Shown: positions 40,501 through 50,964 of the stretch, in pieces
Numbering within the stretch: position 1 is the first letter of the stretch
Layout: every line of letters begins with the position of its first letter
Origin: Rotaria macrura
Taxonomy: Eukaryota; Rotifera; Eurotatoria; Philodinida; Philodinidae
Length of the DNA: 64,000 nt
NCBI GenBank assembly: GCA_900239685.1
Contig: OENT01000791.1
Span: 1 to 64,000 of the forward strand
Reading direction: 5' to 3'
The notes under the pieces: model-generated
Told to the model about the DNA's origin: nothing
The model's input: the letters and a program-made list of their open reading frames with translations, nothing else
The model's database searches: none
Translations under genes and position numbers: made by a program

Positions 40501-40740
40501 AGCAGCAATGCTATGTGGGATATGAAACGGTTTTTTATATTGTATGGTTGAACGTCGTACAGTTAATGTTGTAAATGGATCTGGTTTGGAACCATCTAAC
40601 GTGTAATAGAGATCCACATCTTTTGTTTCACAAGAGATTTCAATAAATGTAGTTGTATCGATAGCAAATTTTTTTGTTTGTCCGTATTGAACAGCACGTA
40701 ATGGAATAATAGAGGGAGCTGATATTGAGCCAGCCGTCAT
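31524..40740 (-). CDS. DZANK1: Double zinc ribbon and ankyrin repeat protein DZANK1
   Basis: Protein of 779 aa (human about 750). Exons 5' to 3': 40740-40463, 40392-40269, 38971-38951, 38880-38826, 38763-38649, 38595-38472, 38416-38303, 38245-38150, 38086-37796, 37744-37429, 34048-33860, 33800-33709, 33653-33418, 31885-31811, 31737-31524; all phases agree. The start MTAGSISAPSIIPLRAVQYG and the YYTLDGSKP block (45-53) match the vertebrate N-terminus. Five CxxC-CxxC zinc ribbons follow between about 199 and 377 (e.g. C199/C202, C330/C333 with C344/C347, C360/C363 with C374/C377). Then come VSPGKGYWRQQMDH and MSKMIHATVHE, both conserved in DZANK1. Ankyrin repeats occupy about 606-760 (GADANIRNKENYTVLQLAV, then NGNTALHE). 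DZANK1 is tied to ciliary trafficking in photoreceptors. Exon 3 is a 21-nt microexon, the least certain part. One intron of 3380 bp contains a Foldback-like element. Confidence 0.93.
31886..33417. other. Large intron 13 of DZANK1 (1.53 kb)
   Basis: AT-rich, phase 2, splitting the ankyrin repeat region. Overlapping frames on both strands at 32294-32486 and 32502-32699 have no recognisable family. No terminal repeats seen. Confidence 0.7.
35373..35382 (+). repeat. Left target-site duplication (CGTTAAAACG)
   Basis: Ten bases identical and in the same orientation as 36822-36831. They immediately flank the two inverted repeat arrays. A 9-10 bp duplication is typical of Mutator-like and Foldback elements. 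Confidence 0.8.
35398..35660. repeat. Left tandem array (15-16 bp unit) of the Foldback-like element
   Basis: About 17 head-to-tail copies of a unit starting GTCGAAAA and ending AAAAT. Two length variants alternate: a 16-bp form with AGGGAAAA and a 15-bp form with ATAAAA. The last four units are more diverged (GTAG instead of GTCG). Translations in all frames are open merely because the unit lacks stop codons. Confidence 0.95.
35769..36390 (+). CDS. FLYWCH-like zinc finger fused to MULE transposase C-terminal tail (188 aa)
   Basis: Two exons, 35769-36141 and 36197-36390, joined by a 55-bp GT-AG intron (GTGAGA to TTGAAG) in phase 1. Roughly residues 65-110 read as a FLYWCH finger: F..SNKGQPLLVMNDYVYKC, then RKYWVCIVSGC with the C-x4-C pair. 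The usual distal His-x-His pair is not evident. Splicing then gives TNNICEGYHSRMNSRLLQNH, followed by NIWQFINFLQ. This is the region after the last catalytic block of MULE-type transposases, which pair with FLYWCH domains in animals. The RNase H-like DDE core between them is missing. The open spliced frame, plus an AATAAA 158 bp past the stop, suggests an expressed remnant or a DNA-binding derivative rather than a decayed copy. The start is the first in-frame Met and is not certain. Confidence 0.7.
36548..36553 (+). terminator. Candidate polyadenylation signal of the element's gene
   Basis: AATAAA 158 bp after the stop of the FLYWCH-fusion gene and just before the right inverted array. Confidence 0.4.
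36603..36806. repeat. Right tandem array of the Foldback-like element (inverted)
   Basis: About 12 copies of a TTTCGACATTTTTACC-type unit, the reverse complement of the left array's unit with some divergence (GACG/GACA and TTACC/TCCC variants). One unit is expanded by an A run at about 36773-36780. Confidence 0.9.
36822..36831 (+). repeat. Right target-site duplication (CGTTAAAACG)
   Basis: Exact direct copy of 35373-35382, immediately outside the right end of the element. Confidence 0.8.
38951..38971 (-). CDS. DZANK1: 21-nt microexon of DZANK1 (FPVNYSL)
   Basis: A TTTTTCAG acceptor precedes and a GTAAAC donor follows 21 nt that keep phase 0 on both sides. It lies alone between a 70-bp and a 1297-bp intron. 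Skipping it also keeps frame, so it may be alternatively used or may not be an exon at all. Confidence 0.5.
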
Positions 40741-41145
40741 TTTTTTAAAATGATTTTCGTATTTAAAAAGGAATTCTGCATGAAACCATTCCAAACGTTC
40801 ATTGATAGATGGTTGCCGAGCAATGACAAACGTGTATTGGATTGGTGGATAAATCAACCAATTGGGAAAAAGAAAATTTCGTAAAGTAAAGTCAATGAAT
40901 CGCATGAATAAAATATCTGAATTATTATCTAATACTCAGAACAGTTTGATTTTTATTATACAGAATCAGTTTTCTTCGGAAGAATATATCTCAACGATAT
41001 GAGTATAACTATGAACTAAAATTAGATTTAATGACTAAATGATTTTTTCAAGTCTATTGGCGATAACAATGATAGAATTCATATATAGTTTTCATTTCTA
41101 TAAAATATTGGTAATCGGTTGCTTCTTCTTTTTAAGATCACAGAT
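40741..41145. promoter_or_regulatory. Shared head-to-head promoter region of DZANK1 and MTREX
   Basis: Only 405 bp separate the two divergent start codons. An acceptor-like TTTAAG ends at 41136, 9 nt before the MTREX ATG. A weaker ATGCAG lies 35 nt upstream of the DZANK1 ATG at 40776-40777 (minus strand). No clear TATA box pair stands out in the AT-rich sequence. Both promoters and any leaders must fit here, suggesting a bidirectional promoter. Confidence 0.6.
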
Positions 41146-44100
41146 ATGAGTGACGATGCACTTTTCGACGTTTTCGATCAAGACGAACCCAGTGCTGTTG
41201 TTGAATTACCACAAAATACAACAGATTCTCAGCAGGCAACAACCAATACTACAATCATGTAAGAAAATAAGAACTAATGGATATTGATTTTTAGTAGAGA
41301 AATTGAATTTGCATCAATAGTAGGAGATGAAAAACAAAATTTTCATATTCATCTAGTTCTACATAATCTCATTCGACATAAGGTAGTTGTCATGGATGAA
41401 AAATACGAATGTTCAATTTTATTCAATCAAAGATAGATCACTCACCATCAGCATGAGCGTGTCGTAAGATGTTTTTTTTGAAGAAAACTTCACATTAACT
41501 CGATTTTATTTTGAATAAATTGCTTGCATTCAGAGAGAAAGCTCATAGAATTGATTCGACCATGTTCGCCTAGTAGTCTAAGACCAATGATAGATATATT
41601 CATCAAAGAATACTGTTAGCTTTTCATGAACAATTTTTCCGTTCATTAGTGTCTATCTGTCCATAGAAAATACAAACGAGTATCACATACAGAATTGTTG
41701 GTTGTTTGAAGAAGTACTTGAGATAGAATTTTCCCACAAGATACTTTCATTATTGTAGTACGAAATTAGGGTGAATAGACAGAAAGATCATATCGAATAT
41801 GATCCGATCGGTCCAATAACCATCATTTTTCTACGAAATCTCATTCGTATCAATCGATTCTGTAGACTCGTAATAACCGTATTCACCCGAAACTCACAAA
41901 AACTTTATAGAAAATCAGGCATTTGTTACACGAGACTTTGACTTTTTCATCTAATCTATAACTATGATCATTTTCAATGTTAAAAAACAGACTACACACT
42001 TTATGAAAACCTAACTTTTAGAACTTTAAAAGATAGGAAAATGTTCATACAGGAAAAACCTAAAACATCCCATGAGTATATGTTCTAACACTAATTGGTT
42101 ATGAAGATATTCCAATCGAAAATTATCAGCATAAGTAATACGTAAAAAGCAGTTTAATGATTCACTTGTCTATAAAAATCATTCAATCCTGTATTTTCTT
42201 CGAAACGACGTACCCTATAGTGGAAAACACTAAAAATTGATTTACTCTCTGTTTCTATCCCTAAGATTACTAACTATTCCAAATAATGTTCTTTTTAAGA
42301 GAAGACAATAATGCAAGTACAACTTCAAAGGATAAACGTCTGCTAGACGACGAAGATGATGATGATTATCAACCAGAGATGAGTTTGAAACGTACACGAA
42401 CTGATGTGCCAATGGAAACTGTAACCGGCAGGTAATAGTGATTAAAGAAAAAAGAAATCATGTAATTATTTGCAATCAAATTACTAAATTTTATGAATTA
42501 CAATTTAGTTTTTTCGATAATATTCCACGAATGAAAATTCATACTGTCGAAACGATTGAATCATGTTTACATGAAGTTTGTTTTCTCATTCTTTTCAAAT
42601 GTATTTCATTTAACATTCATGATATATCTTCATTATTATTAGGTTGTTCTACCACCCAATTGCGAATATGTTCCATTGAAACCGCCAGTGGGTCCACCAG
42701 CCAAAGAATATAAATTTAATCTCGATCCATTTCAACGTGAAGCTATATCATGTTTACAAAATAATCAATCCGTACTTGTTTCAGCTCATACATCAGCTGG
42801 TAAAACAGTTGTAGCTGAGTATGTTCGAAGAATTTTTTTTCTTGAACTTTTTCCTGAAATATATATTGACTTCTGTAAAAATAGATATGCTGTTGCAATG
42901 GCACTACGTGATAAACAACGTGTCATTTATACAACACCTATAAAAGCATTAAGCAATCAGAAATATCGTGAATTACATGAAGAATTTAAAGATGTTGGTC
43001 TTATGACTGGTGATGTGACAATAAATCCATCGGCATCATGTCTTATTATGACAACAGAAGTGAGTCATTTTTGTCAAAAACAAACAAAAAGAAAAATTGA
43101 TGTGTTTTTTCCAACTTATCCTAGATTCTTCGATCAATGTTATATCGTGGTTCAGAAATAACTCGAGAAGTAGCTTGGGTGATATTTGATGAAATTCATT
43201 ATCTTCGTGATAAAGGTAAAAATAATAAAGAAGAACAAGAAACATCAGAGTCCTATCGTGTTTGGTTTGTTTTTTAGAACGTGGAGTTATATGGGAAGAA
43301 ACAATTATTTTATTACCCGACAATGTTCATTATGTTTTTCTGTCGGCAACTATTCCAAATGCAAAACAATTTGCCGAATGGATTTCATTTCTTCATAGTC
43401 AAGTAAGGAAAATCTTTTTCAACTCTATTTGATTAATAGTGTGAAAAAACATAAACAAACAAACAATTGAATATGAATTTAGAATTAAATATGAAATTAA
43501 TAGTTTGTATCTTTCCAGTGTAATCTATTTTGTTTTATTTTTTCGTAGCCATGTCATGTTGTTTATACAGATGTTCGACCAGTTCCTTTACATCACTATA
43601 TTTATCCAGCTGGCGCCGATGGTCTTCACTTAGTTGTGGATGAAACGGTACTTCTATCTCAATCACACTGAACTCTTTCTCAAAAATTTTGTATCATCAA
43701 ATTTAATAGGGTAAATTTCGTGAAGATAATTTTAGTGCAGCTATGGCAACATTACGCGATGTCGGTGATGCAGCCAAAGGTGATAAACGTGGCCGAAGAG
43801 GTGGCTTTAAAGGTAGTAAAATGTCTTTTTTATGTGTTTCAAATAAATTTAACAAAACGTTTCGTTTTCATTTAGCTGAAACCAATGTATTTAAGATTGT
43901 TAAAATGATCATGGAACGAAATCTAGCTCCAGTTATCGTTTTTAGTTTTAGTAAAAAGGATTGCGAATCTTATGCATGTGCTATAGCTAAACTTGACTTT
44001 AATTCGGGTTTGTTGAACTAGTTGAATTGTCAACTGTTTTGTATTAAAAAAATGAATTTTATTTTCTGTAGACGATGAAAAACGACTCGTTGAAGAAGTC

Positions 44101-47100
44101 TTCACAAATGCCATCGATTTATTATCCGATGAAGATAAAAAACTACCACAAATAAATACTGTGTTACCATTATTGAAGAAAGGTGTCGGCATACATCATT
44201 CTGGTTTATTACCAATAATAAAAGAAACAATTGAAATACTTTTCGGTGAAGGTCTCATTAAAGCCCTATTTGCAACGGAAACATTTAGCATGGGTTTAAA
44301 CATGCCAGCTCGTACAGTATTATTTACAGCTGCAAGAAAATTCGATGGCAAAGAATTACGATGGGTAAGAATAATGAAAATGATAAATATATTTTTGATG
44401 AATGAAAAGATTTCTTCGATCAGTCCAAGATATGCATTGTCGAGTGTTTCTTTCTTTTTTTATCGAATTTTATCCTATCGTACATAATCGGACATGTTTA
44501 TTTTAAACGACAACTCAACAAAGATAGTTAAGATTTCAAAGATCCGTATGTGAAAAGCAATCGATAGACTTTTTTTATGTAATCATACTATAGATCCTGT
44601 TCATTTAAGCACATGACATAACCATTTTTCAGTCGGGAACAACTAATGAGACCATAAAAAAAATAAACTTTTCATTTGCATTATTTATTTGCGCAACAAC
44701 AACTAATGCTTTGTTCTCTAAGTGTCAGAGAAAAGAAATAATGCTTCTATAGACATCAGTAGCCTGTCTCACATGATAAATAGTAGCGCTTAACAGTCAC
44801 CTCGATGTGTTCTATAATCTGATGCCATCGAACAGATTTCTCATCGGCACAGGAAGTTTCTGTTTCTAGATAGTGGTCCCTAGAAACTGAGCTGTTATTT
44901 TTCTATTCACGTCTGACAGGAGTGTGGTTTGCTATCGTAGACTTGGTAGATTTCTTGAACACCATCATTGAACGAACAATAGTCTTTCTTGAACAGTTTA
45001 TTAATCAAATGTAGTCTAACAGTCCGTTGACAACTAAAACATATACTTAATACAAAGTTTATGAACTGAAATCCAATCGGAAAGATATTTGTTTATTGAG
45101 ACATGATTGAAAACATTTCAGAAGATTACAAGTAATATACATGCCGAACAGAATGGAATACTTTCTATGAATATATTCTTGACAACATTTAAATCTAGTT
45201 TGAACGTATTTTTCTTCAAAATCGTAATACTAAGTAGTGCAACTGTTTATTTAAAAAAGGTTTTAGTTGTATTTCTGCGGAAAAATTAATATTGAAAAAA
45301 TTATTCGTGTTAGCGATCATTGTAAGATTACTTTATTCTAACTGCGAAATAGTTTCTCGGCACATGCATATCTAAAAAAGACATATCGATGTTGCACTCA
45401 AATGGATAAACAAGATGCGATGAACTTTTCAAAAGTCTCTCCCGATCAATTATAACTGTAGCATGATTTGATTTGATTTGATTAAGATAACATCGGGCGA
45501 ATATATTCAAATGAGTGGTCGAGCCGGTCGTCGTGGAAAAGATGAACGTGGTATTGTTGTTTTAATAATTGATGAAAGAATGAGTCCAACAACAGCGAAA
45601 GAAATCGTTAAAGTATTAAAAACAAATTTATTTTTACGCTTACGATCTCATTCAAAGAGATTTTTTTTATCGTTAGGGAAAAGCTGATGCATTAAATAGT
45701 TCATTTAAATTAACATACAATATGGTATTAAATTTGTTACGTGTCGAAGGTATTAATCCTGAATTTATGCTTGAAAGATCGTTTTATCAATTTCAACATT
45801 TTTCAACCATACCAGCACTCTATGAAAGTACGATTCATTATGTAGAAAGATTCTATTTAATAAAACTTAATTATAGAATTAAAAAATTGTGAACAACAAT
45901 ATGAATCTATCAAAATCGAAAATGAAGAAGAAGTTGCTCGTTATTATAAATTAAAGAAAAAACTTGAACTTGTTCAAGATCAAATGTCAGTTATGATTAA
46001 TGAACCAAAATATCTGCTACCGTTTTTGCAACCTGGTCGACTTGTTACGGTTAGTGATGCAAATAACAAAAACGATACTGTTTTAAATAAATTTTAATTC
46101 AAAGAAGAGAAAAACATGTTCATCTAAATGTTACAGTTATTTTTCTATGCGCTCTGAACGTACTAGCTTTTACAGCTTCATCTAATAATCTCATTTGCCA
46201 AGCACATTATCCTGATAATTGCAGATAGAAAATTCTGAAGTTTTGTAGATTTTCTAGCTAGAGAACAAAACAATAGACAATAATGACTCACAATCATCTT
46301 TCAGTTTTATGTTTTTTTTTGTAGGTCAGAATGCACTATTAATTTTTCCATAACGAATATCAGTTGATGGATTGAAGAATTTTTTCAAGTGCTTTTGGAA
46401 ATTCAGACGAATATTTCTTCTATTAATTTACAATACTATAATAAGATATTCTAAACGAATGAAAATTTCATAATTATTAGAAATATTCGAAATTAATATA
46501 TTTTAACCAATGACGCTTACAGTTCTAATCACTAAAAATTTAGTTTTGTTACAACTGATTTTACCGAAACTTCATCATTCATGAAATAGAATAATTCACA
46601 CTAGAAGACATAAGAAATCTTTCAACATTGTAGAATCGAGATGATATTGACAAATAAATCAATGTCATCTATATCCTATTAATCGATATTTCATTGCTTA
46701 CATTACAAGAAAACATAATTATACATTTTGAAATCGACATGTTTTTGTGTCAAACTGCGAGGTATAAGTTTTTTACAATCATAAAACTTCTTCGCCTTCA
46801 CTAAGTATATCTAAATAGTTTATTAGATAATATTTGTATTTTCAAGCAAAAAAAACCTATCAAAGCTTCAGTGTGATATTTTCTCACACTTAGGCGAGAA
46901 AGAAAATTAATGTGAAATACTCGCATTAATTGTTTGACTTCTCTTCGGTTACGATTTCCGACGAATTACCTAACCAGCAGGTTCATAGTTAAATTTTTAA
47001 CGTTTGAAATGCCTTAAGGATATGACGGTAATTTTCCGTCGGAATAAGTCATTTCCGATGATTTGTATTAAGTTATACTTCTTGTTAAATATTTTGCTAC

Positions 47101-49610
47101 AGGTTTCGAAACTATTTCTTCTCATTCCGGTAAGAATCAATCGGTGTATTATTTTCTAGAGTTCAATATTGAATTATATTTAAACATATTAGTTCCATTA
47201 AAATAATCATTACAATAGAAGTGATTCGTTAATTTTTTTTGCAGGTTAAATATGGTGATCTGAACTTTGATTGGTGTGTTGTACTTAATTTTCATAAAAA
47301 AGCCGGTGAAAAAGTATAAATATTGATAATGACCTTCTTCTGACATATACATATTCTCTTGATTTGATTTAGCCAACTTATTCAGTCGATGTTTTAGCAC
47401 ATTTAACATCTGAAAGTGCTTCACAAAAATCTACATCTGATTTACAACCGTGTCCACTGTCAGAGAAGGGTGAAATGAAAGTAAGTGTCGATATGTTGTA
47501 GATTTTTGTTTTATGAAAATAGAAGAGTTTTTTTATTCTACTTAAAACATATAGGCAATACCGATTCAACATACATTAATTCGTGATATTAGTGCAATTC
47601 GTGTTTATTTACCGGATGACTTACGAACGAAAGAATCTCGGCAAAGTGTACTAAAATCAGTTCAAGAAATAAAACGACGTCATCCGCTTGGTTTACCATT
47701 ACTCGATCCGATTAAAGATATGGATATCAAATCAAGTGAAATGTCATCATGTGTTAAACAACATTCTACATTAAAAACACGTATTAATGAACATCCGTTA
47801 ACAAAAACAAATGAACTCAAATATCTTTATGAACAATATGAACGTAAAGCAAATCTTGAACGTCAAGTTGTGGAAGCTAAAAATGACTTGAAAAAAGCAC
47901 AGTCATTATTGCAGATTGGTGATTTGAAAAAATACAAACGTGTCCTACGACGTTTAGGCTATTGTAATTCAACTGATGTTATTGATTTGAAAGGTCGCGT
48001 TGCATGTGAAATCGATACAGGCGATGAACTTGTTACAACTGAACTTCTATTTAATGGAGTTTTCAATGATTTAACAGTTAGTCAAGCATGTGCTTTGCTT
48101 AGTTGTTTTGTATTTCAAGAGAAAGCTAATGAAATGCCCAAATTACCACAAGAATTATCTGGACCATTGAGACTTATGCAGGTACGCAACATACAAAGAT
48201 GATATTTTTCAATAATGATAAGTTTGTTAGAATGCTCTTATTTTAAGATGACAAGAGTCGATTTTCATTTCACATCATTACGGACAGCAAGATAGCTTCA
48301 GTACAGTTGAAATATTGTTTGTGGCATTGCTTCCTTTTCTCACAATTACATAGGATGCAGTTTGGAAGAAATCGCTTTGTGTAAATGACATGCAAATATT
48401 ATTATTCTTAATTGTGCGAAAAGAAATGTCTTTTCATACGAATAACTTTCTATAGATTTGTCTTATCATAAAAATAATCCATTAAAAAATAGATTTTACT
48501 AGATCTCCTTTTATTCATACGCATTTGCGATGGTATTATAACATTTGTCTGACATTATTCATACGTTAACAGAATAAACTATGTAATCTTGAGTAAAAAT
48601 TCCATGCTCAATGATATCTTTTTGACCGAGGAAAAAATGTTGCGAACAAATATCATAAAATTTTATGCGCTGTATTTTAATAATGTAAAATTATACGATT
48701 CTTCGCCCGACCGGTTCAGAAAGAATTTTTGTTTTGAAAATAATGAACTTTTAAAAATTAATGATACTCTCCAACAAGGTGCTATTGATTTTCACACCGT
48801 ACTTCCTATCAAGTAGTAATGACCTGGATATTTCTGTAAAGAAATATTTCACCTTTTAGAATTAAATTTCATTTTTCAAATTATTTAAATATATTCTAGA
48901 AGAGTATTGTAACTTTTCTAGTGAAATATTGTTTACATAGAATTTTAATTTCTTTATGATACACTGAGTGTGTGAGCAAAACAATAATACTGTTTAGCAG
49001 AAAGAAAGCTATTCATAATATATCAATGGATCGAGAAAAATAATACAATAATATAAAATGCATGTACGTACAGTAATTTCTAGAAGAACGAACTCAATCT
49101 TTTATATTTTTTTCTCAATATTGATCGATCTTGACTTATGTCTCATATTTAGGAAACTGCTCGTCGAGTAGCCCGAGTATCAATTGAAAGCAAAATTAAC
49201 ATGGATGAAGAGCGTTATGTTGATGGATTCAAACCATATATGATGGATGTTGTTAAAGCTTGGGTAGATGGACAAAGTTTTGCGAGCATTTGCCAAATGA
49301 CATCAATTTATGAAGGTTTTTGTCATTAAAAGCCAATACTACACGAATTAAAGTTCTATGATTTATGTCTATCTCTAGGCTCTGTTGTTCGTTGTATACG
49401 ACGGCTTGAAGAATTGCTTCGACAAATGTGTTGTGCAGCTAAAGCTATTGGTAATGGCGAACTCGAAGCTAAATTTACTGAAGGTATAATTCTAGAAGGA
49501 AGGCCTTCTATGTGTTGATGTGTGGAAATACGGCGAATTGCTTTCGGTTTTTTCTAGGTACACAAAAAGTAAAACGTGATATCGTTTTTGCAGCCTCGTT
49601 ATATTTATAG
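41146..49610 (+). CDS. MTREX: Exosome RNA helicase MTR4
   Basis: Ski2-like DExH RNA helicase that feeds RNA to the nuclear exosome (TRAMP/NEXT/PAXT complexes). 1026 aa (human 1042) in 20 exons: 41146-41258, 42300-42431, 42509-42575, 42643-42818, 42885-43059, 43125-43215, 43278-43402, 43549-43647, 43710-43812, 43876-44007, 44072-44364, 45487-45612, 45677-45827, 45877-46049, 47245-47313, 47373-47480, 47555-48181, 49153-49315, 49379-49483, 49558-49610; every phase agrees. Visible motifs: AHTSAGKT (152-159, Walker A), DEIH (243-246), SAT (274-276), [10 protein letters not shown] (510-519, motif VI). The arch/KOW insert begins near FLQPGRLV and the protein ends in the family's [12 protein letters not shown]. 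The N-terminus is shorter and more divergent than the vertebrate one. The close match to MTR4 in the arch and C-terminal helical bundle excludes SKI2. Four introns exceed 970 bp. Confidence 0.97.
48182..49152. other. Large intron 17 of MTREX (0.97 kb)
   Basis: GTACGC donor to ATTTAG acceptor, phase 0. The 75-codon frame at 48589-48816 is unspliced, unrelated to MTR4 and has no recognisable family, so it is not called. Confidence 0.75.
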
Positions 49611-49727
49611 ATGGTATATTGGTTTCATCTCATGGTGTATCTCTTGTCGTTTGTTTGTTTTTTTTGTGTGTGTATGTTCGATTGTTATTTGTTAAGAAAA
49701 AAAACAGCAAAAATTTACATGAAAACA

Positions 49728-49733
49728 AATAAA
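49728..49733 (+). terminator. Candidate polyadenylation signal for MTREX
   Basis: AATAAA 118 bp after the MTREX stop; a second copy lies at 49801-49806. Confidence 0.5.
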
Positions 49734-50924
49734 GTTAAAACTTCAAGACTGATTCTAGAAACAATCATTTTTTATTATCAACTGCCAAATTCTAATCAAC
49801 AATAAATGAAACAAGTGACATGAGTTTTTTTTAAGTAACATTTTTCTTTATTCTTAATTAAGGTAGACATTTATTTGAACTAATCGTCTAACGTAAAGAA
49901 ATCGCTTCGTATTATTTTTGAGAAAATCTGATCAAATTTGAGAACAGAACGTAATGACTTTATGTTGGCCATCCAAAACGGAAATTGAAGATGCATAAAT
50001 AAATAATTTAATTATGGACATTCCATGTCCTTTTCTGAGGAAAAATGTGTACTCATATACTACAGATGTATTGTAGAATGTTTTGTTTTTAATTTTTCTT
50101 TCCTCCAACAAATTTCATGTACGTCGACTTCGATAAACTATGATTGGTGATCTTAGCAAATTTTTCCTCTCGACAAGGACAATGTTTGAATATACTTTCC
50201 TGTGAATCAGCATAATAACAAGCAGCAAATATCGAGCTATTCTTCTTTAATTCATTTGATTTTACCATTATTATTAATGAACGAAAATTTAGTTTACAGG
50301 TTCAAGTGTTGAGAAATTAAATCAACTAATTAAAAGTTTCTGTTTTTGTTTCCTCGTCTTTTTCTTTTCAAACAACTGATTTTTCTGATTGATGAATATA
50401 GAAAATTCCATGAAAAGAATTCTATTTATGGTAAAATTCAATCTAAACATGGTATTCTTTTATTATCCCTTAATACATTACAATATTCGTGATAATAGAA
50501 AATGAAACATCGGTAATCGTTTGCCATCTGTTTCTTTATCTTGACAAATAATATAAATATCTATCTATCTATATATATATAACTTGTATGGGCGGATTAT
50601 TTAGTTGTAGACAGACGAGAAGAAGTAAAAAAGTCTTACTTTTGTTATCACACATAGACCATATGAATGACTTTTTCTTTTCCACAAACTGACACGCACA
50701 TATGACATTCATTTCAGAGGTTAAAAACTATGTACTGTGCTTCGTGTAACAACATCAAATAAATAATAGACCGTTTGTTTGAAATCGAATATTATCATTA
50801 TTATTATTATTATTAACATGTTGATGATGATAATTTAATTGTAAAAGAATCCTTTACAATTAAGGATAAATATTACATGAAAAAGTATCATCAATTTCTC
50901 ATTTGACCTTGCCTCTTCATCGTT

Positions 50925-50926
<2 letters not shown>

Positions 50927-50960
<34 letters not shown>
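50927..50960. repeat. (AT)n microsatellite
   Basis: Uninterrupted AT/TA dinucleotides, about 17 units. It is the longest AT repeat in the window. Confidence 0.95.

Positions 50961-50964
<4 letters not shown>

Noticed and set aside
40741-40905. N-terminal extension of DZANK1 upstream of MTAGS
   Set aside because: The frame is open, but the family begins at MTAGS and an acceptor-like AG lies between the upstream Met and this start.
48589-48816. 75-codon plus-strand frame within MTREX intron 17
   Set aside because: MTR4 homology runs uninterrupted from 48181 to 49153 without it; no family resemblance.
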